Made by a program: the position numbers and the translations under genes. The notes beneath the pieces were generated by a model. It was not told the DNA's origin. It made no database searches and saw nothing but the letters and a program-made list of their open reading frames with translations. From positions 1 to 7,645 of the forward strand of contig JAFGRZ010000133.1 of assembly GCA_016934895.1 (NCBI GenBank): DNA of 7,645 nt, in the 5' to 3' direction. Positions 1 to 4,239 of this stretch are shown one piece after another (positions within the stretch are counted from its first letter, which is position 1; every line of letters begins with the position of its first letter). The DNA is from Candidatus Aminicenantota bacterium (GTDB lineage: Bacteria > Acidobacteriota > Aminicenantia > Aminicenantales > UBA8522).

Positions 1-945
1 CCCAAAGCCCTCAAATACTGGCACGAGGGCAGGCTCTACGACTGGACAGAGGCCCACATCCATCCGATGAGCCACGCCCTTCACTACGGAAGCTCCGTCT
101 TCGAAGGCATCCGGGCCTATCCGACGGCCAAGGGGCCGGCCATCTTCCGATTGATCGAACACGTCGACCGCTTCCTCCATTCCGCCGGGGTCGCCCGGAT
201 GCCGGTCCGCTACTCCAAGGAGAAAATCGCCGAGGTCATCAAGCTCGTCGTCCGGGAGAACAAGCTGGAATCGGCGTATATCCGTCCCCTGCTTTTCTTC
301 TCCTACGGCAACCTCGGCCTCGTCCCCAAATACTGTCCGGTCGAATTGATCGTCGGGGCATGGGAATGGGGCGCCTACCTTGGAGAGAAAGCGGCCAACG
401 GAGTCAGCGTTTATATCGTGCCCTGGAAGCGCGTCCACTTCAGCCAGCTGGACATGCATGCTAAGCTGGGCGGATTCTACATCCAGTCGACCATCGTCGG
501 TTTGGAGGCCCGCGGACAAGGTTGCGACGAGGCCGTCTTCCTGAACATCGAGGGCCGGGTGGCGGAGGGGCCGGGAGAGAACATCTTCATCATCAAGGAC
601 GGCGTCCTGAAGACAAACGATCTGAGCGAATCGATCCTTGAGGGGATCACCCGGACCAGCCTTCTGGAAGTCGCCCGCGACCTGGGGATCAAAACCCGGG
701 TCGGGAGCATCGAAAAAGAAGAATTCCTGACGGCCGACGAAGCCTTTTTCTCGGGCACGGCCGTCGAGGTGGCGTCCATCACCCATATCACCGACGGCTC
801 GGACGCGTCCGGCCAGCCGGCCAAGTACACGATCGGTTCCGGAACGCCCGGCCCGATCACGACCAAGATCAAGAACACCTATATGGACGTCGTCCGGGGC
901 GGGATTGAAGGCTATGAAAAGTGGCTGGCCTACGTCAACAAGTGA
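1..945 (+). CDS. ilvE: Branched-chain amino acid aminotransferase, 5'-partial
   Basis: Class IV PLP aminotransferase that interconverts leucine, isoleucine and valine with their 2-oxo acids using 2-oxoglutarate/glutamate, in the cytoplasm. The frame is open to the first base of the window and the residues before the Met at 67 (KYWHEGRLYDWTEAHIHP) match the usual N-terminus of the family, so the true start lies just upstream of the window; the Met at 67 is internal. The block MSHALHYGSSVFEGIRAY is the classic IlvE N-terminal signature. HAKLGGFY carries the Schiff-base lysine (codon 463-465), followed by GRVAEGPGENIFIIKDG and FSGTAVEV, the phosphate-binding and substrate-pocket segments. About 314 residues are visible, close to the family's usual 300-310. 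A D-amino-acid transaminase or aminodeoxychorismate lyase is less likely given the N-terminal signature. It shares a 4-base overlap with the next gene, so the two are probably co-transcribed. Confidence 0.93.
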   Translation, partial: PKALKYWHEGRLYDWTEAHIHPMSHALHYGSSVFEGIRAYPTAKGPAIFRLIEHVDRFLHSAGVARMPVRYSKEKIAEVIKLVVRENKLESAYIRPLLFFSYGNLGLVPKYCPVELIVGAWEWGAYLGEKAANGVSVYIVPWKRVHFSQLDMHAKLGGFYIQSTIVGLEARGQGCDEAVFLNIEGRVAEGPGENIFIIKDGVLKTNDLSESILEGITRTSLLEVARDLGIKTRVGSIEKEEFLTADEAFFSGTAVEVASITHITDGSDASGQPAKYTIGSGTPGPITTKIKNTYMDVVRGGIEGYEKWLAYVNK

Positions 946-1397
946 TCCGGTTCCGGCCCATCGGTATCGTCCATTCTCCGTTCAAAACGCGTGATGACAT
1001 CGACCCGCGCCGGAACAGGAGGCCGAGAGGCTTCGCCGATGTCCGGGGCGAAATCGAGATCGACCCGGCCTATGCCCCCGGGCTCAAAGACATCGCCGGC
1101 CTCTCGCACCTGATCATTATCTTCGTCTTTCATAAAGCCGGTCCCGGACATCTCTTCGCTCGGCCGCCCTTCGAGAGACGCCGCCGGGGCGTGTTCTCCA
1201 CCCGTTCCCCCCGGCGCCCCAACCCGATCGGGATGACGGTCGTCCGGCTTCACGGCCGAAGGGGGAATATTCTCAAGGTCTCGGGAATCGACATGCTCGA
1301 GGGAACGCCCGTCCTGGACATCAAGCCCTACACTTCAAGGGATAGAAAGCGCGGAGTCCAACGGGGCTGGATGCAACGTTCGGTTCTGAATCGGTAG
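942..1397 (+). CDS. trmO: TrmO/TsaA-family tRNA (t6A37) N6-methyltransferase, single domain
   Basis: Member of the TsaA/YaeB/UPF0066 family, whose characterised members (TrmO) use S-adenosylmethionine to methylate N6-threonylcarbamoyladenosine at position 37 of some tRNAs. The 151-residue protein opens with RPIGIVHSPF and has GLSHLIIIFVFH (about 53-64), GVFSTRSPRRPNPIG (83-97) and DMLEGTPVLDIKPY (117-130), all hallmark blocks of the beta-barrel domain. It ends soon after this domain, whereas E. coli TrmO (about 235 residues) has an extra C-terminal domain; short forms are common elsewhere. I chose the GTG at 942 because homologues start only a few residues before the IGxVxSPF motif and because it makes a GTGA overlap with the ilvE stop, typical of translational coupling. 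A GTG at 921 in the same frame is the alternative. No clear Shine-Dalgarno precedes either. The tRNA substrate is inferred from the family only. Confidence 0.88.
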   Translation: MIRFRPIGIVHSPFKTRDDIDPRRNRRPRGFADVRGEIEIDPAYAPGLKDIAGLSHLIIIFVFHKAGPGHLFARPPFERRRRGVFSTRSPRRPNPIGMTVVRLHGRRGNILKVSGIDMLEGTPVLDIKPYTSRDRKRGVQRGWMQRSVLNR

Positions 1398-1450
1398 GCC
1401 ACACCGAAGGAACTCGGGAGAAGGGATTCCATAAGCCCGGAAGAAAGAAA

Positions 1451-2863
1451 CTAAGCCTTCAACAGCGCTTCGGCGCTCCGGACGATGATCTCCCAGGCCT
1501 CGCGGACGTGGCGCTCCCGCGTGGTCCGCTGCCCGATGGCCATCCGGAGGACATAGCGCCCGCGCAGGGTCGTGTGGGTCAGAAAAACGCGGCCCGAGGC
1601 GTTCACCCTTTCCAACAAATCCTTATTAAAGGCATTCAGGGCGGCATCGTCCTTCCCGCCGTTGAACCGGAAGCACACCAGACTGAACGGGGTGGGGGCC
1701 ATCGGTTCGAACATCGGGTGTTCCTCCACCCAGCGCCTGAAGAGCCGGCTTAGGCGGATATGCTCGCGGATCAAGGCCTGCAATCCCTCCGTGCCATAAG
1801 AGCGGACGACGAACCAGAGCTTGAGCGCTCGGAACCTCCGGCCCAACTGGATCCCCCAGTCCCGATAGTTCTTGACATGGGCGTCGGCCCCCGTCTTAAG
1901 ATATTCCGGATGGATCTCAAAAGTCCGGATGAGCAAGCCCGGATCTTTGACGAAGTAGGCCGAGCAGTCGAAGTTGGTGAAGAGCCATTTATGGGGATTC
2001 ATGACGAACGAATCCATGAGCTCCGCTCCCTCCAGCAGCCATCTCATTTCCGCCAGGAGACAGGCCGATCCGCCGTAGGCGGCGTCGACGTGAAGCCAGG
2101 TGTCGTGAAGGCGGCAGATCCGCCCGATCGCGGCCAACGGATCCACGGCCGTCGAGGAGGTCGTCCCGATCGTGGCCACGACACAGGCCGGTTTCAGCCC
2201 TTTCTTTTCGTCTTCCGCGATGGCCTCCTCAAGTTTTTCCGGGATCATGGCATACGTGTCATCAGTCGGGATCATTCTCAGTTGGTCCCGTCCGTATCCC
2301 GCCATCTTCACACCCTTCTCGATGCTGGAGTGCGCCTGGTCGGAGGCATACACGGTCAGGCCGGAGGCAAAGCCATGTTCGTTCGAGGTGAATCCGGTCG
2401 CCTTTTCCCTGGCCGAGAGGAGGGCGCACAAGGTGGCCGTCGAAGCGGTATCCTGGATCACTCCCGCGAATCCCTCGGGAAGCCCGATCATCTGCCGGAG
2501 CCAGTCCAGCACCCGGTCCTCCAGTTCGGTCGCCGCCGGGGACGTCTGCCAGACCATGCACTGGGCGCCGATGCCGGCCGTGAGGATTTCGGCCAGGACT
2601 GAAGCGGGGCTGTTGTTGGCCGGGAAATAGCCGAACCAGCCGGGATGCTGCCAATGCGTTATGCCGGGAAGAACGATATCCTCGAAATCCGCCAGGATGC
2701 TTTCCATGGATTCTCCCTGGGCGGGCGGTTTAAGCGGCAGACGCGCTTTAATCGCGCCGGGCTTGACCCTGGAAAGAACCGCATATTTTTCGATGTTTTC
2801 AAAGTAATCCGCCACCCAGTCCACAACCCGATGGCCGAACTCGCGAAAATCCTTGTTTTCCAT
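1451..2863 (-). CDS. PLP-dependent group II decarboxylase, aromatic-L-amino-acid decarboxylase-like
   Basis: Fold-type I PLP enzyme that decarboxylates an amino acid to its amine; the closest recognisable relatives are aromatic L-amino acid (DOPA/tyrosine/tryptophan) decarboxylases. The 470-residue protein has YASDQAHSSIEKG with the PLP-stacking His178, HVDAAYGGSA (258-267) with the pyridine-nitrogen Asp260, and NPHKWLFTNFDCSA with the Schiff-base Lys292. The segment YRDWGIQLGRRFRALKLWFV is very close to animal DDC. Tyr321, 29 residues after the lysine, matches the catalytic-loop tyrosine of DDC (Lys303/Tyr332), which favours decarboxylation over the aldehyde-synthase side reaction seen where it is Phe. 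The ATG at 2863 is preferred because AGGGAG sits 7 bases upstream; an in-frame TTG at 2881 would add six residues but overlap that site. It stands alone, convergent with trmO, with its own promoter. No transporter or antiporter is adjacent, so the substrate cannot be named. Confidence 0.9.
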   Translation of the reverse strand: MENKDFREFGHRVVDWVADYFENIEKYAVLSRVKPGAIKARLPLKPPAQGESMESILADFEDIVLPGITHWQHPGWFGYFPANNSPASVLAEILTAGIGAQCMVWQTSPAATELEDRVLDWLRQMIGLPEGFAGVIQDTASTATLCALLSAREKATGFTSNEHGFASGLTVYASDQAHSSIEKGVKMAGYGRDQLRMIPTDDTYAMIPEKLEEAIAEDEKKGLKPACVVATIGTTSSTAVDPLAAIGRICRLHDTWLHVDAAYGGSACLLAEMRWLLEGAELMDSFVMNPHKWLFTNFDCSAYFVKDPGLLIRTFEIHPEYLKTGADAHVKNYRDWGIQLGRRFRALKLWFVVRSYGTEGLQALIREHIRLSRLFRRWVEEHPMFEPMAPTPFSLVCFRFNGGKDDAALNAFNKDLLERVNASGRVFLTHTTLRGRYVLRMAIGQRTTRERHVREAWEIIVRSAEALLKA

Positions 2864-2870
2864 TTCGGGT

Positions 2871-2876
2871 CTCCCT
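2871..2876 (-). promoter_or_regulatory. Shine-Dalgarno of the decarboxylase gene
   Basis: AGGGAG on the minus strand, 7 bases before the ATG at 2863. It decides the start in favour of this ATG over the upstream in-frame TTG at 2881, which would lie 5' of the site. Confidence 0.75.
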
Positions 2877-2914
2877 GTCAAATGGGGTATGAAATTGGGC
2901 TGTTTCTCGGCTTC

Positions 2915-2944
2915 ATTCTATAAAAAACAATCCGGAAGAGTCAA
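2915..2944 (-). promoter_or_regulatory. Candidate sigma-70 promoter of the decarboxylase gene
   Basis: On the minus strand a -35 TTGACT (2939-2944) and a -10 TAGAAT (2915-2920) are separated by 18 bases, each 5/6 to consensus. The implied start near 2908 gives a 5' leader of about 45 bases before the ATG at 2863, which leaves room for the AGGGAG ribosome-binding site. Confidence 0.55.
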
Positions 2945-3052
2945 AAAAGCCTTAAGGAAGACCTTTTTCCCGGCCACTATCCTCCATTTTCGGTCAAAAC
3001 CCACGCTCTTTCAGGCATAAACGCGTCCCTTGAAGCTCTCCATAAGCATTTT

Positions 3053-3103
3053 TTTAAAAATACAAAAAAAAGCTTGCTTTGGATGAAATAAGTGTGGTAT
3101 AAT
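3053..3103 (+). promoter_or_regulatory. Strong orphan promoter with UP-like A tracts and extended -10
   Basis: A perfect TATAAT (3098-3103) preceded by TGG (extended -10, 3095-3097) lies 18 bases after a weak -35 TTGCTT (3074-3079). Immediately upstream are A/T tracts (about 3053-3070) resembling an UP element. Transcription would start near 3110 and run rightwards into a stretch with no recognisable protein gene; the next plus-strand gene, btuB, begins over 1.1 kb downstream and has its own promoter. What it transcribes is unknown. Confidence 0.6.
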
Positions 3104-3109
3104 AATAGA

Positions 3110-3571
3110 TAAGTTCGCGGGGGAAAAAGATCAAAATGCGATTTCGTCCATATCGGCTCTTGACCCTTCTCCCCGTCCGCGCGCTTTGACGGCCGCCCGG
3201 TCCGACGACCGGAAAATGCCCGGAAATTCATAAATACGGCACTCCCGCCGGCGCGGCTCTTAGGACCGCCGCAAAGTCAAACCGATTTTCGAGACGCCTT
3301 TGCATCTCATTCTCCAGGACGGTTTGGTGACGGAAATTCTTCCGCGAGATGCAACGTCTGCAACTCTTTGGACCGTCCAACCGTATATATATATGAGATG
3401 TCGAAAATGAGATCGCCGGAAAATCGAAAAAGACGCAAGCGCCTCCTTTTTTCACTCCTCCATTTCCGGAGTTGTGGATACATTCTTCTAACCTATCCAC
3501 CCATTCCCTTGAGCGGGCTGCCTTCCTGCCTTTAAAGACAGGAAGGCAGCCTCACTCTTTCCTTCCCCGAC
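3110..3571 (+). other. Gene-less region downstream of a strong promoter; possible non-coding transcript
   Basis: No open frame here resembles a known protein on either strand; the two minus-strand frames of 84 and 90 residues in 2977-3500 look like chance. Visible structure includes a 9-bp inverted repeat TTGCATCTC/GAGATGCAA (3300-3308 and 3346-3354), a short hairpin CGGAA/TTCCG between those arms, a TA run near 3384-3393, and a 13-bp hairpin at 3516-3551. A 17-codon frame at 3136-3189 (MRFRPYRLLTLLPVRAL) begins 26 bases after the predicted start site but has only a poorly spaced GGGGGA upstream. Together these could define a non-coding RNA of roughly 440 bases. It does not show the conserved cores of RNase P RNA, tmRNA, SRP RNA or 6S RNA that I would recognise. 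It could equally be decayed intergenic DNA. Confidence 0.25.
3516..3551 (+). terminator. 13-bp perfect hairpin, possible terminator
   Basis: The arms GGCTGCCTTCCTG (3516-3528) and its exact reverse complement (3539-3551) enclose a 10-base loop. On the plus strand it is followed by a pyrimidine-rich but poor T tract (TCACTCTTTCCTTCC), so an intrinsic terminator is possible, not certain. It lies about 400 bases downstream of the orphan promoter and 20 bases before the MITE-like element. The minus-strand side has no T run. Confidence 0.45.
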
Positions 3572-3594
3572 GGCTCTGTGACGAAAAGTGGGGT
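3572..3594 (+). repeat. Left terminal inverted repeat of the MITE-like element
   Basis: 23 bases starting GGCTCTGTGACG and ending AGTGGGGT; the exact reverse complement of 3884-3906. Confidence 0.9.
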
Positions 3595-3883
3595 AATAAA
3601 CTAAGAAGCCAATAATGATCGGTCGCAATCGGCTGGAGCGATCATAGAGGGTTCAGCCTTGCCGAGATGCTCTTCGAGGGCACCCGCTCCGGCGGGCGCG
3701 AGGACTGTTTGAGCACGAAAAGATCTCGCGGCCAGAGGGAAGAAGCCAAAAGACAAAGGCATGGGAGTCAATCTGGCGTGCGGAGTTCCGCAGCGCCGAG
3801 AAGAGCGTTGAGGCAACGGCGTTAAGAACCCGATTGGGAGCGAAGCCGATTGCGCCTGATCATAGCCTCCATTTTCCATGGTA

Positions 3884-3906
3884 ACCCCACTTTTCGTCAC
3901 AGAGCC
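3884..3906 (-). repeat. Right terminal inverted repeat of the MITE-like element
   Basis: Exact reverse complement of 3572-3594; its outer end CAGAGCC lies 9 bases before the btuB -35 hexamer. Read on the minus strand it matches 19 of 23 bases of the end of the second copy at 7546-7568. Confidence 0.9.
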
Positions 3907-3915
3907 CTCCCTGAC

Positions 3916-3944
3916 TTGACAGCGGGAAGAAATATTCCTATAGT
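3916..3944 (+). promoter_or_regulatory. Sigma-70 promoter of the riboswitch-btuB unit
   Basis: A perfect -35 TTGACA (3916-3921), a 17-base spacer and a -10 TATAGT (3939-3944, 5/6). Transcription would begin near 3951, about 20 bases before the first helix of the cobalamin aptamer, as expected for a riboswitch leader. The -35 starts 10 bases after the last base of the MITE-like element. Confidence 0.8.
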
Positions 3945-3970
3945 ATGCCCGTTCTTTGACATAATCATTC

Positions 3971-4124
3971 AGGGTTTAATGCGCCGGGAAGTCCGTGAGA
4001 AGCGGACACAGCCCCCGCTACTGTAACCGGGGACAAATCCCAGAAGACGCCACTTTCGGCGACCGCCGGAAGGAAGGCCTGGGAGGAGGACGATCCGGAA
4101 GTCAGGAGACCTCCTTTAAACCCT
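3971..4124 (+). promoter_or_regulatory. Cobalamin (B12) riboswitch aptamer
   Basis: This leader RNA binds adenosylcobalamin or a related cobalamin. The hallmark core ACAGCCCCCGCTACTGT lies at 4008-4024, GACGCCACTTTCGGCG follows near 4046-4061, and the B12 box AGTCAGGAGACCTCC is at 4100-4114. A hairpin GTCCG/CGGAC (3991-3995, 4003-4007) precedes the core. The aptamer is closed by a perfect 9-bp P1 helix, AGGGTTTAA (3971-3979) with TTAAACCCT (4116-4124), which sets its limits. An intrinsic terminator follows 3 bases later, then the btuB gene, so it is most simply an OFF switch acting on transcription. The order promoter, aptamer, terminator, B12 receptor is the classical arrangement. Confidence 0.96.
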
Positions 4125-4127
4125 CGA

Positions 4128-4167
4128 CAGCCCGTCTTCGGGAGGAGGAACGGGTTGGTTTTTTATT
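4128..4167 (+). terminator. Riboswitch-controlled intrinsic terminator
   Basis: CAGCCCGT (4128-4135) pairs with ACGGGTTG (4150-4157) over 8 bp including one G-U. The stem extends inwards through CTTC (4136-4139) with GAGG (4145-4148) around a five-base loop, with a bulged A. A T run (4159-4164, then ATT) follows directly. It lies between the aptamer and the btuB ribosome-binding site, so it is the likely expression platform. Confidence 0.8.
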
Positions 4168-4225
4168 CCTGAGGACGGCCTCCCAGTGGATAGCGCCGTC
4201 CGCCCGAAGCAGCGGGGGAACCGGC

Positions 4226-4232
4226 GAAGGAG
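4226..4232 (+). promoter_or_regulatory. Shine-Dalgarno of btuB
   Basis: GAAGGAG, 7 bases before the ATG at 4240. It fixes that ATG as the start; the upstream in-frame ATG at 4186 would add 18 basic, non-signal-like residues ahead of the signal peptide. Confidence 0.85.
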
Positions 4233-4239
4233 TTTGACG

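Larger units (their letters stand above)
3572..3906. mobile_element. MITE-like element, 335 bp, with perfect 23-bp terminal inverted repeats
   Basis: The two ends are exact inverted repeats of 23 bases beginning GGCTCTGTGACG. Inside them is a second inverted pair: 20 bases at 3615-3634 and 3844-3863 with 2 mismatches, containing CGCAATCGGCT and its complement, as expected of transposase-binding sites. The flanks TTCCCCGAC (3563-3571) and CTCCCTGAC (3907-3915) agree at 7 of 9 bases, a possible eroded target duplication. The interior has further hairpins (such as TGCGGA/TCCGCA at 3779-3792) but no credible transposase; a 99-residue minus-strand frame (3601-3900) runs into the right repeat and looks non-coding. 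A related end occurs inverted at 7546-7645. This is best read as a non-autonomous element mobilised in trans. The GGCTCT ends recall some ISL3-family termini, which is only a suggestion. It sits just upstream of the btuB promoter. Confidence 0.8.

Noticed and set aside
1398..1450. A terminator between the convergent trmO and decarboxylase genes.
   Set aside because: Only very short complementary stretches and no T run on either strand.
1508..2654. Several long open frames opposite or overlapping the decarboxylase gene, including one of 280 residues on the plus strand.
   Set aside because: They are shadows of a high-GC coding region whose minus-strand product is a clear full-length enzyme family member.
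3136..3189. A 17-codon plus-strand frame (MRFRPYRLLTLLPVRAL) just after the orphan promoter, as a leader peptide.
   Set aside because: The GGGGGA upstream is badly spaced, no regulated gene follows, and a frame this short is expected by chance.
2977..3500. Two minus-strand open frames (84 and 90 residues) in the gap upstream of the MITE-like element.
   Set aside because: No recognisable family, unusual composition, no ribosome-binding site, and they overlap a strong opposite-strand promoter and AT tracts.
3470..3502. Two DnaA-box-like sites (GTATCCACA on the minus strand near 3473, CTATCCACC near 3493) beside AT-rich DNA, suggesting a replication origin.
   Set aside because: Only two imperfect boxes, no cluster, and no dnaA, dnaN, gidA or rnpA neighbour.
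3601..3900. A 99-residue minus-strand open frame covering most of the MITE-like element.
   Set aside because: It runs into the right terminal repeat, has no recognisable motif, and other frames of the element are similarly open; best explained by base composition. The second copy keeps the frame only over a short block.
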